Shown in pieces: positions 35,161 through 44,873 of a DNA stretch of 64,000 nucleotides. The DNA lies in the NCBI RefSeq assembly GCF_014897675.1, contig NZ_JABUXU010000017.1, positions 1-64,000 on the forward strand, in the 5' to 3' direction. The translations under genes were made by a program, and so were the position numbers. Source of the stretch: Advenella sp. FME57. Lineage in GTDB: Bacteria > Pseudomonadota > Gammaproteobacteria > Burkholderiales > Burkholderiaceae_B. Under the pieces are notes generated by a model. That model saw nothing but the letters and a program-made list of their open reading frames with translations, did not search any database and was not told the origin of the DNA. Positions within the stretch are counted from its first letter, which is position 1. The number at the start of each line of letters is the position of its first letter.

Positions 35161-35706
35161 ATGCACATCAAAAGTCAACAGGATTTTTGGGCAGGAATCA
35201 TGTTCATCGTTATCGGCGTGGGCTTTGCCCTGTTCTCCGGAGCGTATGACATGGGTACTCCAGCCCGTATGGGTCCGGGTTATTTTCCATTCTGGCTGGG
35301 CGTCTGCCTGGCTCTCCTTGGCGCTATTGTCTTTATGACCTCGCTGCGAGGCAAGCCTAAAGAAGACACGGATATCGGCCATTTCGACTGGGACATTCTT
35401 TTTCTGATCATCGGTTCAATTTCGATTTTCGGGCTCATGCTGAACCACTTGGGACTGTACATTTCCGTTCCATTGCTGATCATCTTCAGCAGCCTGGCCA
35501 GTCATGAATTCAGTCTCAAGATCGCGATTTTCAATGCCATTTTCCTCACGCTGTTCACCTGGCTGGCGTTCATCAAGGGGCTCGGCCTGATTTTCCCATT
35601 GCTGCCAGTCCCTTTCGGCGAATGGTCTCTGCTCGCGCAGATCTTCGTCCCTCTGTCACTCATCATTGCTGTTGTGACGCTGGCACGTCGTCTCAAAGGA
35701 AAATAA
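35161..35706 (+). CDS. TTT-family small membrane subunit (TctB-like), system 2
   Basis: A 181-residue TctB-family membrane protein with four hydrophobic segments. DFWAGIMFIVIGVGFALFSGAYDMGTPARMGPGYFPFWLG is the usual N-terminal pattern (MGPGYFP is a common TctB motif). It stands between the receptor and TctA genes with a 4-base gap to the latter. Confidence 0.88.
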   Translation: MHIKSQQDFWAGIMFIVIGVGFALFSGAYDMGTPARMGPGYFPFWLGVCLALLGAIVFMTSLRGKPKEDTDIGHFDWDILFLIIGSISIFGLMLNHLGLYISVPLLIIFSSLASHEFSLKIAIFNAIFLTLFTWLAFIKGLGLIFPLLPVPFGEWSLLAQIFVPLSLIIAVVTLARRLKGK

Positions 35707-35710
35707 CATT

Positions 35711-37216
35711 ATGGAACTATTTGAACACCTGGCGCTGGGGTTTTCGGTGGCGTTCACGCCTGAAAACCTCCTTTATGCGCTGCTCGGTTGTATTCTCGGA
35801 ACATTGATCGGCGTGTTGCCCGGTATCGGCCCTGTCCCTACCATTGCGATGCTGCTGCCGCTTACCTACGTTCTACCTCCTGTTGCCGGTTTGATTATGC
35901 TTGCCGGTATTTACTACGGCTCTCAGTACGGGGGGTCGACCACGGCTATTCTGGTGGCGCTCCCGGGGGAAACCTCGGCGGTGGTCACGGTGCTCGATGG
36001 CCACCAGATGGCCAAGAACGGGCGAGCAGGCGCGGCGCTTTCGATCGCCGCACTGGGCTCTTTCTTTGCCGGTTGCTTTGCAACAGTCCTGCTGGCCGCG
36101 TTCGCACCACCACTGGCTGAGGTGGCCTTCAAGTTCGGGCCCGCCGAGTATTTCTCGCTGATGGTGCTGGGTCTGATCGGCGCCGTGGTGCTGGCTTCAG
36201 GCTCCCTGCCCAAAGCCATCTGCATGATTCTGCTGGGTCTGCTGATGGGTATGGTCGGTACCGATGTGAACTCAGGCGTTGCCCGCTTTGACTTCGGCAT
36301 TCCCGAACTGCAGGATGGCATTGACTTTGCCGTGGTTGCCATGGGTGTTTTCGGCCTGGCCGAAATCATGAACAATCTGGCGCAAAAGGAAAACCGCGTC
36401 AATATTACTGACAAGATCGGCAGCCTGTATCCAAACAAACAGGAATTCAGGGAAGCGGCGCCCGCCGTTCTGCGCGGTACGTTGCTGGGCTCCTCGCTGG
36501 GTATCCTGCCCGGGGGCGGTGCTGTGTTGTCGTCCTTTGCCTCCTATACCATGGAGAAAAAGCTTTCCAAGAATCCGGAACGCTTCGGCAAGGGCCATCC
36601 CGCCGGTCTGGCCGGCCCTGAGTCTGCCAACAACGCCGCTGCACAAACTTCGTTCATTCCCCTGCTCACACTGGGTATTCCAGGTAACGCCGTAACAGCG
36701 TTGATGGTGGGTGCGATGACCATTCACAATATTCAGCCTGGTCCTCAGGTAATGAGCAGCAACCCCGATCTGTTCTGGGGTCTGATCGTGTCCATGTGGA
36801 TCGGTAACATGATGCTGGTGATTCTGAATCTGCCACTGATCGGTCTGTGGGTCAAGCTGCTCAAAGTGCCCTACCGCATGCTATTTCCGGCCATTGTGCT
36901 GTTCTGCTCGATAGGTGTGTACTCGTTGAACTATAACGTGTTCGATATCTATGTGATGGCTATCTTCGGTATCATCGGCTATTTCTGGAGCAAACTCAAA
37001 TGCGAGGGTGCGCCGCTGTTGCTGGGACTGGTATTGGGCCCGATGATGGAAGAGAACTTCCGTCGTGCCCTGCTGCTGTCACGAGGTGATTTCACTACCT
37101 TTGTCACACGGCCGCTGTCCATGTCACTGCTTATCGCAGCAGCCATTCTGGTTGTGATCGTGGCCATCCCGTCGATCCGCAAGAAACGCGACCAAACCTT
37201 CGTCGAAGAAGATTAA
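35711..37216 (+). CDS. TTT-family large membrane subunit (TctA-like), system 2
   Basis: A 501-residue, multi-spanning TctA protein. GTLIGVLPGIGPVPTIAMLLPLTY near residues 33-56, YYGSQYGGSTTAILVALPGE, the mirrored LGSSLGILPGGGAVLSSFASYTMEKKLS, and TLGIPGNAVTALMVGAMTIHNIQPGP are family hallmarks of an internally duplicated carrier. It would use the ion gradient to import an unknown carboxylate. A terminator follows. Confidence 0.93.
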   Translation: MELFEHLALGFSVAFTPENLLYALLGCILGTLIGVLPGIGPVPTIAMLLPLTYVLPPVAGLIMLAGIYYGSQYGGSTTAILVALPGETSAVVTVLDGHQMAKNGRAGAALSIAALGSFFAGCFATVLLAAFAPPLAEVAFKFGPAEYFSLMVLGLIGAVVLASGSLPKAICMILLGLLMGMVGTDVNSGVARFDFGIPELQDGIDFAVVAMGVFGLAEIMNNLAQKENRVNITDKIGSLYPNKQEFREAAPAVLRGTLLGSSLGILPGGGAVLSSFASYTMEKKLSKNPERFGKGHPAGLAGPESANNAAAQTSFIPLLTLGIPGNAVTALMVGAMTIHNIQPGPQVMSSNPDLFWGLIVSMWIGNMMLVILNLPLIGLWVKLLKVPYRMLFPAIVLFCSIGVYSLNYNVFDIYVMAIFGIIGYFWSKLKCEGAPLLLGLVLGPMMEENFRRALLLSRGDFTTFVTRPLSMSLLIAAAILVVIVAIPSIRKKRDQTFVEED

Positions 37217-37235
37217 CACCGCGTTCTGAAAGAAT

Positions 37236-37294
37236 AATCCCCGCCCGGGTCTGTAGTTAAAAACAACAGGATCCGATCAGGCGGGGATTTTTTT
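37236..37294 (+). terminator. Rho-independent terminator after TTT system 2
   Basis: AATCCCCGCC (37236-37245) pairs with GGCGGGGATT (37280-37289), and seven T run through the end. The 34-base interior can itself fold (CGGGTCTGT against ACAGGATCCG), giving one long stem. Confidence 0.85.
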
Positions 37295-37353
37295 GTCTGT
37301 CTCTGTTGGGAACAATGGCCTGAACAATAAAGCCGATGGCCTGAAAATTACAG

Positions 37354-37397
37354 CAATAAAGCGTGCCAACTGCCAGGTGAGCACGCTTTATTGTTTC
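37354..37397. terminator. Second long hairpin, possible bidirectional terminator
   Basis: CAATAAAGCGTGC (37354-37366) and GCACGCTTTATTG (37381-37393) are perfect reverse complements around 14 bases, and TTTCTT follows. It lies between converging transcripts of the TTT system and the - strand SDR. Confidence 0.6.
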
Positions 37398-37532
37398 TTA
37401 ACAGATGCCAACTGCCTTATTGCATGCAAAGCAGCGTTGCCGTATTTTTATGCGACGTACGACGATTGCCAGCGTCCCCGTGTCTGACTGGCAGGCAAAA
37501 CATGGTTCTTTTCGGATGAGGACCGTTCTAAT

Positions 37533-37560
37533 GCATGCCGGTTCAGAAAAACCGGCATGC
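37533..37560 (-). terminator. Hairpin just beyond the SDR stop on the - strand
   Basis: GCATGCCGGTT (37533-37543) and AACCGGCATGC (37550-37560) form a perfect 11-bp stem four bases beyond the SDR stop codon. The T run on the - strand side is weak, so it may act with the hairpin at 37354. Confidence 0.55.
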
Positions 37561-37564
37561 GCAA

Positions 37565-38397
<833 letters not shown>

Positions 38398-38502
38398 TCA
38401 TCGCCGTCTTTCTGTCTCTGAGGATTTACCCCAATGCCCGGCCGGTCCTTGGCAAAACCTCGTATACTCAGGCATCACTTTTATTAGTAAAACACTTATT
38501 TT

Positions 38503-39288
38503 ATGACTGGAAATACGTCCGCCGCCAACCCATCGCGTTATTCGGCGCCCGCGCTGGAAAAAGGGATGGCCATTCTTGAAGTGCTGAGCGAGAGCACCCA
38601 TGGCTGCACCATGAATGAACTGAGCGCCAGGCTCGCGCGCTCGGTCAGTGAAATTTTCCGCATGGTGATTGTGCTGGAAAAACTCGGCTATATTGCCGCA
38701 GATGCAAGCGATCGCTACACGCTGACACTGCGGCTGTTTCATCTGGCCCATCGGCATTATCCGGTTCGCCAGTTGACCGAATGCGCCGTTCCACTGTTGC
38801 AGGAGCTGGCCGTGCACAGCCAGCAGTCCTGTCATCTGAGCATTTACCGCCAGGGCAGACTGGTGATCATCGCCCAGGTGGACAGCCCGGCCAGATGGTC
38901 ACTCAGCCTTAAACTGGGGACCGAAATGGGGTTGGGCGATACTTCGTCGGGGCAGGTGCTGCTGGCCTTCTGTGATGACGAGGAACGCGCGCGCATGCTG
39001 CAGACCCACGTGCCGACAGATGGCGAACTCATCCTGCCCGAGGAGCAATTACGCCGGCAACTGGCCAAGGTCAGGAAAGCGGGGTATTCGGTCATGAAAA
39101 GCCGACAGATCCAGGGCGTGACCAATATTGCTGCGCCCGTGCGCAACGAGCACGGACAGGTCATTGCCGCCATCAATGTGCCACACATCGCTCGTATTGA
39201 TGCCTTGCAGGCCCCCTCGGCAGAGGCCATACGCCCGATGCTGCTCGATACCGCAGAGCGCATCTCGCGCCGGCTGGGCCATGAATAA
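38503..39288 (+). CDS. IclR-family transcriptional regulator
   Basis: A 261-residue IclR regulator. The N-terminal winged helix is at about residues 16-78 (ALEKGMAILEVLSESTHGCTMNELSARLARSVSEIFRMVIVLEKLGY), and the effector-binding GAF-like domain at about 90-255 has GDTSSGQVLLAFCDDEERARML, KAGYSVMKSRQIQGVTNIAAPV and INVPHIARID. IclR proteins of this branch often control sugar-acid or aromatic degradation. It is divergent from the SDR and probably regulates it. Confidence 0.9.
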   Translation: MTGNTSAANPSRYSAPALEKGMAILEVLSESTHGCTMNELSARLARSVSEIFRMVIVLEKLGYIAADASDRYTLTLRLFHLAHRHYPVRQLTECAVPLLQELAVHSQQSCHLSIYRQGRLVIIAQVDSPARWSLSLKLGTEMGLGDTSSGQVLLAFCDDEERARMLQTHVPTDGELILPEEQLRRQLAKVRKAGYSVMKSRQIQGVTNIAAPVRNEHGQVIAAINVPHIARIDALQAPSAEAIRPMLLDTAERISRRLGHE

Positions 39289-39485
39289 CGCGCTGTTGGC
39301 GTACAAGATGGAGCCAGCAGCACGAACCTGCAACGCAGAACGCTTACCTTGATCGGTGATCACCGCAAGACACGGCTGCGTATCGGTTGTGGGTGTTGTC
39401 GCCAAGTTTCTTTGTATCGACTTGCAGGCTGCGCCCGTAACAGATTCTCTCGGATCCGAGAACAGGGGAGCGGTTTGGGACGAGT

Positions 39486-39565
39486 CGGAACAGGAAAGAA
39501 GCGGAACAGGAAAGAAGCGGAACAGGAGAGAAGCGGGGCAGGAAAGAAGTGGAGCAGGAATGGCG
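39486..39565 (+). repeat. Tandem 16-bp repeat, four good copies and one degenerate
   Basis: CGGAACAGGAAAGAAG is at 39486 and 39502 (identical), with variants at 39518 (one change) and 39534 (two changes), and a decayed fifth copy at 39550. The + strand is strongly purine-rich. It lies at the 3' side of two converging genes. Confidence 0.9.
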
Positions 39566-39601
39566 TGTCGGCACAGACAGTATGTGTCAGTGAGTATGGA
39601 A

Positions 39602-39643
39602 AGGGACTCTGTCGCCAGCCGTACCTGCTGCGGCAGAGTCCCT
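39602..39643 (-). terminator. Hairpin downstream of gcd on the - strand
   Basis: AGGGACTCTG (39602-39611) and CAGAGTCCCT (39634-39643) are exact reverse complements around 22 bases that can pair further. It begins 15 bases after the gcd stop. The T run on the - strand is short. Confidence 0.6.
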
Positions 39644-39657
39644 GTTGCACTGGCTGG

Positions 39658-42135
39658 TTACTGGGCCAGTTTGTAGGCCATGACGTAATCGCCCAGTTTG
39701 GTGCCGACCGAACCATGGCCGCCGGCAACCAGCACGACCATCTGCTCATTTTTGCTGTTCAGATAAGTCATGGGGGTTGCCTGTCCGCCAGCTGGCAGCC
39801 GGGCGTTCCACAATACCTTGCCGGTCGTCAGATCATAGGCCCGTAGATAATCATCTACGGCAGCGCCCATGAAGACCACGCCCGAACCGGTGATCATCGG
39901 GCCGCCAATGCCCGGCACACCCATTGTAATGGGCAACGGCAGCGGTGACAGGTCGGCAATCGTGCCGTTTTTGTGTTGCCATGCCGTCTGGCCGGTGCGC
40001 AGGTCTACCCCGGCCACAAAGCCCCACGGTGGTTGCTGGCAAGGTACACCCAGAGGCGACAGGAACGGATGCATATTGACTGCATACGACGCACCCTCAT
40101 TACTGTTAACGCCCTGTTCGCCCACGTTCATCTGCACATCTTTACCCAGTTCTTCCTTGGGCACAAGCTGGGATACGAACGCCAGTTGCAGGGGCATGCC
40201 GAACATGACCTGGCGTTTTGGATCGACAGCGATTCCGCCCCAGTTAAAGGCGCCGAAGTTGCCCGGATATACAATCGTTCCCTGCAGTGAGGGCGGCGTG
40301 TACTGGCCTTCGTAGCGCAGGGACTTGAACTGGATGCGGCACCACAGCTGATCAAACGGCGTACCACCCCACATTTTGCCTTCGGTCAGGGGATCGGGCT
40401 TGAAGTTCAATGCCGACTCCGGTTGTGTCGGCGCGCTGTGTTCACCTTCGATCGTGCCTTGTGGCGCCTTGACTTCGCGTACCGGCAACACGGCCTCGCC
40501 GGTACGACGGTCCAGAACGAATATATCACCCTGTTTGGTGGGCACAACCATTGACGGCACGACACCCTCGGCGGTGTTGATGTCCATCAGGCTGGGCTGG
40601 GCGGGCGAGTCCATATCCCATAGATCGTGGTGAATGAACTGGTGAACCCATTTGGCCTGGCCGTTGTTCAGATCCAGTGCGACCACCGACGATGCATATT
40701 TTTCCTCATGCTCGTTGCGGTACTGGCCGAGTTGATCCGGTGTGCGGTTACCCATGGGGAAATACACCAGACCCAGTTTTTCATCGACACTGCCGACAGA
40801 CCAGCTGTTGGGCGAGCTTACCGTGTATTTCTGATCCGGATTGTTCGGATCAAATGGTGCAGTATCGTCGGGGTTGCCCGAATCCCAGTTCCACAACAGC
40901 TTGCCGGTGCGAGCGTCATAGGCCCGGATCACGCCGGAGGGCGAGTTGATATCATAGTTGTCATTGACTGCGCCAGCCACCACGATTTTGCCATCGGCAA
41001 CCACCGGTGGGGAGGTGGAATAATAATACCCGTGCTGCTTGAAGGGCATGTTGTGGGTCAAATCAAGTTCACCGTTATCGGCAAAATCCTTGCAGACTTC
41101 GCCTGTTTGCGGATCCAGCGCAATCAGCTTGGCTGTGGCGGTTGGCAGAAACAGACGGGTGCTGCAAGCGGCGCCGGAATCGGCTGTTGTCACAGGCACA
41201 GCGGGGGCGGGTGTCGGGCTTGTCGCATCGGCCTGGCCATTGTCGGCGGTTGCCGTTGCGGTCTCACCTGCTGTCGACGCTGCAGCGCCCGTTGCGGCGC
41301 CATCACCGGCCCAGTAGGACAGGCCGCGGCAGGTCTGATGCTGGCGCTGGCCATCGGCCACCACATCGGCCTTGTATTCCCATTTTTTCTCGCCGGTATC
41401 GGCGTCCAGTGCAATCGCCCAGTTATGCGGCGTGCACAGGTAAAGCGTATTGCCTATCTTGATTGGCGTTGCCTGGTAGGTGAACTCATTGGTATCGCCT
41501 TCAAGCTTGACGTCGCCTGTCTGATAGGACCAGGCCAGTTTCAGCTTGCTCACATTGTCCGGTGTAATCTGGTCCAGCGGCGAATAGCGCTGGCCGTAAC
41601 CCGTGCGGCCATAGGCGTGCCAGTCGTTATCCCCGGTGTGGGCGTTGTTGCCCATGTCCGGCTCTGCGCTCACTACGGCATCGGGCAATTGACCGTCGAT
41701 TTCATGCGTTGGGTTGGCGATACTGCCCAGCGTGCCGATCGCAATTACGACTGTTATAACAGCAAGTACAGCTTTGGAGTTGGTGGCCTCGTTTGCGGCC
41801 ATGCGACGATCGGACTCAAGACGGCTGCGCAGCGGGCGTGCAACGCCAGGCAACAGCAGGATAAGGCCGAGAATCAGGAAAAAACCCAGACGGGCAGCCA
41901 GCGGCCACCAGTCATAGCCGGATTCGAAAAACGCCCATACGGCCGTGCCAATCAGGAAGGCAGCGTATAGCACAAGAGCGAAGGGGCGGCGCTTGAACAG
42001 AAGAAATGCCGTAATCAGCAGGACGATACCCGCAGACACATAATAGATGCTGCCTCCAAGTGACAACAGCCAACCGCCTCCGACGGCAAGTGCCAGGCCG
42101 GAAAGTAGCGTGAGTAATGCCGCGATGGCGTTCAT
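39658..42135 (-). CDS. gcd: Membrane-bound PQQ-dependent glucose (aldose) dehydrogenase
   Basis: An 825-residue quinoprotein. The N-terminal membrane anchor (residues 1 to about 140) has five hydrophobic segments. The periplasmic eight-bladed propeller starts near 165 (DWHAYGRTGYGQRYSPLDQITPDNV). It would oxidise aldoses to aldonolactones in the periplasm and reduce ubiquinone. Ala/Thr/Pro-rich residues of about 278-322 (GAATGAAAS to TTADSGAAC) are an extra low-complexity insertion in the first part of the propeller, which explains the length above the usual of about 800. The start has GGAG seven bases upstream. It supplies aldonates that fit the TRAP/TTT sugar-acid region. No pqq synthesis genes are in the window. 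Confidence 0.93.
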   Translation of the reverse strand: MNAIAALLTLLSGLALAVGGGWLLSLGGSIYYVSAGIVLLITAFLLFKRRPFALVLYAAFLIGTAVWAFFESGYDWWPLAARLGFFLILGLILLLPGVARPLRSRLESDRRMAANEATNSKAVLAVITVVIAIGTLGSIANPTHEIDGQLPDAVVSAEPDMGNNAHTGDNDWHAYGRTGYGQRYSPLDQITPDNVSKLKLAWSYQTGDVKLEGDTNEFTYQATPIKIGNTLYLCTPHNWAIALDADTGEKKWEYKADVVADGQRQHQTCRGLSYWAGDGAATGAAASTAGETATATADNGQADATSPTPAPAVPVTTADSGAACSTRLFLPTATAKLIALDPQTGEVCKDFADNGELDLTHNMPFKQHGYYYSTSPPVVADGKIVVAGAVNDNYDINSPSGVIRAYDARTGKLLWNWDSGNPDDTAPFDPNNPDQKYTVSSPNSWSVGSVDEKLGLVYFPMGNRTPDQLGQYRNEHEEKYASSVVALDLNNGQAKWVHQFIHHDLWDMDSPAQPSLMDINTAEGVVPSMVVPTKQGDIFVLDRRTGEAVLPVREVKAPQGTIEGEHSAPTQPESALNFKPDPLTEGKMWGGTPFDQLWCRIQFKSLRYEGQYTPPSLQGTIVYPGNFGAFNWGGIAVDPKRQVMFGMPLQLAFVSQLVPKEELGKDVQMNVGEQGVNSNEGASYAVNMHPFLSPLGVPCQQPPWGFVAGVDLRTGQTAWQHKNGTIADLSPLPLPITMGVPGIGGPMITGSGVVFMGAAVDDYLRAYDLTTGKVLWNARLPAGGQATPMTYLNSKNEQMVVLVAGGHGSVGTKLGDYVMAYKLAQ

Positions 42136-42336
42136 GATCTGCTCCGTTTGTTGATAATATATTTGTCATAGACACTATGCTCACTTACAACATGTCCTGA
42201 AAACAAAGCAGCAGGCATGGCCAGCACCGTGTCAAATCCGATTTTGTCATTCTAGCACCGCTGTATGTCAAATAACCGGGTCGTGAGCACGGACATTCGT
42301 TCCCATATGTTAATTGGCATGGGCCGCAACGGCCAT

Positions 42337-42367
42337 AAAAAACCGGCACCCCTTTCGGGGCGCCGGC
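42337..42367 (-). terminator. Rho-independent terminator of the aldehyde dehydrogenase gene
   Basis: On the - strand GCCGGCGCCCC and GGGGTGCCGG form a GC-rich stem with a GAAA-type loop, followed by six T (42342-42337). It is about 50 bases after the stop and separates this gene from gcd. Confidence 0.9.
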
Positions 42368-42416
42368 AATACACAATATCATTTTGACCAGGCTGCAAGA
42401 GCCCGGTCAGGCGTCA

Positions 42417-43850
42417 TCAGACCTGGGTAATGAATTTGGTTACCAGATAACCGTCAAAGGTTTCGGTACCGCCTTCACTGCCGATGCCGCTGTCCTTGAC
42501 GCCGCCAAACGGCGTTTCGGGCAGGGCAACGCCGAAGTGGTTGATGTTGACCATGCCCGCTTCGATTTCATTGGATGCCTTGGTGGCGGTCTGCAATGAT
42601 GTGGTGAACACATATGAAGAAAGGCCGAAAGGCAGGCTGTTGGCGCGCTTGATCACTTCGTCCGTATCGGAAAAACGCACCACCGGCGCGATCGGGCCAA
42701 ACGGCTCTTCGGTCATCAGGCGGGACTCGTCACTGATATTGGTGACCACGGTCGGTGGGAAGAAGTATCCCTGGCCGCCCAGCGGATCGCCGCCCAGTTC
42801 AATGGTCGCGCCCCCCTTGCGGGCATCTTCGACGAAAGAGGAAATGGCGCCGACACGACGCTCGTGAGCCAGCGGTCCCATTTCCGTGTCCTTGGCGGTG
42901 CCATCGCCTACCTTGACTCCTTTGAGGGTCTCGACAAATACCGACAGAAACTGGTCATAGGCCTTTTCCTGTACGTAGAAACGAGTAGGGGAGATGCATA
43001 CCTGGCCAGCGTTGCGGATCTTGAATTTGGCCAGCATTTTGGCGGCTTTTGGAATATCCGCATCGTCAAATACTAGCACCGGAGAGTGCCCGCCCAGTTC
43101 CATTGTGATGCGTTTCATGTGGGCGCCAGCCAGTGCGGCCAGTTGCTTGCCCACGGGAACGGAGCCGGTGAACGACACTTTGCGTACGATCGGCGAGCGG
43201 ATCAGGTAATCGGATACTTTTGGCGGATCGCCCCAGACAATGTTCAGGATGCCCTTGGGCAGGCCGGCGTCGTGGAAAATGCGGGCGATGGCCATCACGG
43301 CACTGGGCGCGTCTTCCGGACCTTTCAGGATGATGGTGCAGCCTGCGCCGATGGCTGCGGAAATCTTGCGGATCGCCTGATTGAATGGAAAGTTCCATGG
43401 AGTGAAGGCAGCGCATACGCCAATGGGTTCGCGCACGACAAGCTGGCGTACCGCCGGGTTGCGTGGCGGCACGATACGGCCATAAATGCGGCGGCATTCT
43501 TCGGCATGCCAGTCGCAATGATCGGCGCAGCTGACAATCTCGCCTACGGCCTCGGCCAGTGGCTTGCCCTGGTCTCGTGTCAGGTTCAGGCCAATATCCT
43601 GTGCCCGTTCACGAGCCAGTTCAGCGGCCTTGCGCAAAATGGCCGAACGATCCATGGGAGAGCTATGTTTCCAGGTCTGGAAGGCGTGATCGGCTGCTTT
43701 GAGGGCGCGATCCAGATCTGCTTCGCTGGCATGCGGCAATTGCCCAAGCACCTCGCCGGTAGCGGGGTTGACGACATCCTGCGTGGTACGACCGTCTCCT
43801 GAAAGAAACTCACCATCAATGTAAAGACTGAGTGCTTCATACTGGCTCAT
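42417..43850 (-). CDS. NAD(P)-dependent aldehyde dehydrogenase (succinate-/2-oxoglutarate-semialdehyde dehydrogenase family)
   Basis: A 477-residue ALDH. Catalytic Cys285 is in [12 protein letters not shown], the general base Glu251 in MELGGHSP, and the coenzyme site is [13 protein letters not shown] (150-162) with FTGSVPVGK (227-235). The usual KPAE cofactor motif reads KGPED (176-180), a small oddity. The family includes GabD and 2-oxoglutarate semialdehyde dehydrogenase. The latter would finish a Weimberg-type pentonate route starting with the IlvD/Edd dehydratase, while the former would fit the amine genes at 50-58 kb. The substrate stays open. Confidence 0.88.
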   Translation of the reverse strand: MSQYEALSLYIDGEFLSGDGRTTQDVVNPATGEVLGQLPHASEADLDRALKAADHAFQTWKHSSPMDRSAILRKAAELARERAQDIGLNLTRDQGKPLAEAVGEIVSCADHCDWHAEECRRIYGRIVPPRNPAVRQLVVREPIGVCAAFTPWNFPFNQAIRKISAAIGAGCTIILKGPEDAPSAVMAIARIFHDAGLPKGILNIVWGDPPKVSDYLIRSPIVRKVSFTGSVPVGKQLAALAGAHMKRITMELGGHSPVLVFDDADIPKAAKMLAKFKIRNAGQVCISPTRFYVQEKAYDQFLSVFVETLKGVKVGDGTAKDTEMGPLAHERRVGAISSFVEDARKGGATIELGGDPLGGQGYFFPPTVVTNISDESRLMTEEPFGPIAPVVRFSDTDEVIKRANSLPFGLSSYVFTTSLQTATKASNEIEAGMVNINHFGVALPETPFGGVKDSGIGSEGGTETFDGYLVTKFITQV

Positions 43851-44192
43851 TACTTATCCTTTCTGTGTCTGTGGTATTTACATAAAAATGCGCCGCACCA
43901 TCGCACGCGACAGTACCGCATAGGGTTGGTTTTTTTTATATTCTTGTGCCTATCCCGATAATAAACGGACTGGCGCAATTTTGCATGCGCAGCAGGCAGT
44001 AATGAAATATTTTTCATCTGATCATATTGCGGGTAAACCGAAAAAGTCGCTCTTCGCGCTTATCTGCGTCAGTTGCCAGGTCGTGCAAGTCAGTTGCAGT
44101 TCGCGGCGCCAGGGTTCATAATCGCCCCATCCAATCTCCTTCTGCTTCCCGGGCTTATGGCTTGTACTGTATGCCTGTGCTGTATCGTAACA
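43851..44192 (+). other. Divergent region of about 340 bases between the ALDH and tctD genes
   Basis: No gene. An A/T-rich stretch lies near 43928-43950 and a small dyad ATGAAA-TATT-TTTCAT at 44002-44017. Promoters for both directions are expected here, but I cannot place them with confidence. Confidence 0.45.
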
Positions 44193-44873
44193 ATGAGAAT
44201 ATTACTTGTAGAAGACGAACCGTCCCTGGCCAAATGGCTTGCCAAAAGCCTGGCGCGCTATGCGGGGTTTATAGTCGAATGGGCAGACGACGGGCTGTTG
44301 GCGGTGCGACGCCTGGAGCTGGAGGAGTACGATGCGGTGATTCTGGACCTGGGCCTGCCGGGGCTGGACGGCGCCGGTGTGCTGGCGCGCATGCGGGCAC
44401 GCGACGATCGCACGCCCGTGCTGGTATTGACTGCGCGCGACTCACTGAACCAGCGCATTGATTTACTGCATCAGGGCGCCGATGATTTTCTGGCCAAGCC
44501 TTTTGAGGTGGGCGAGCTGGAAGCGCGCCTGACAGCGCTGATCCGGCGCAGCCGTGGCAAAAGCCGCCCGCGGCTGCTATTGGGTAATCTGTCGCTGGAT
44601 GCGGGCCTGCAGCAGTTTTATCTGGCCGATCAGCCGCTGGCCCTGTCGCCCCGGGAAACCGCCGTACTGCGCGTGCTCATGCAACGTAGCGGCGAACCGG
44701 TGAGCAAGCAGTCCATTCTGGATCGGGTAGTGGCCGACGACAAGGAAGTCAATCTGGAAGCCATTGAAGTGATCGTGCATCGCCTGCGCAAGAAACTGGC
44801 CGATAGTGGCGCGCAAATTGTCACGGTGCGTGGCGTGGGCTACAGCCTGGAAGCGTTGGCGGCACAGGCATGA
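44193..44873 (+). CDS. tctD: OmpR-family response regulator, TctD-like
   Basis: A 226-residue response regulator. The receiver domain has the acidic pair in LLVEDEP, phosphoacceptor Asp52 (ILDLGLPG) and Lys102 (AKPFEVGELEARL); the C-terminal winged helix carries LSPRETAVLRVLMQ, VNLEAIEVIVHRLRKKL and TVRGVGYSLE. The ATG at 44193 begins the receiver fold. Its end overlaps the kinase start (ATGA). Because a tctCBA set follows the kinase, this is very likely the TctD regulator that turns on tricarboxylate uptake. Confidence 0.88.
   Translation: MRILLVEDEPSLAKWLAKSLARYAGFIVEWADDGLLAVRRLELEEYDAVILDLGLPGLDGAGVLARMRARDDRTPVLVLTARDSLNQRIDLLHQGADDFLAKPFEVGELEARLTALIRRSRGKSRPRLLLGNLSLDAGLQQFYLADQPLALSPRETAVLRVLMQRSGEPVSKQSILDRVVADDKEVNLEAIEVIVHRLRKKLADSGAQIVTVRGVGYSLEALAAQA

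Larger units (their letters stand above)
39289..39657 (+). other. Gap between iclR-like and gcd genes (convergent), holds a tandem repeat and a terminator
   Basis: About 370 bases with no convincing gene. It contains the 16-bp tandem repeat at 39486-39565 and a hairpin at 39602-39643, both listed separately. Confidence 0.5.

Noticed and set aside
40627-41970. A 447-codon open frame on the + strand opposite gcd
   Set aside because: Its frame mirrors the conserved PQQ dehydrogenase codons. The Cys/His/Gly-rich translation is a shadow pattern.
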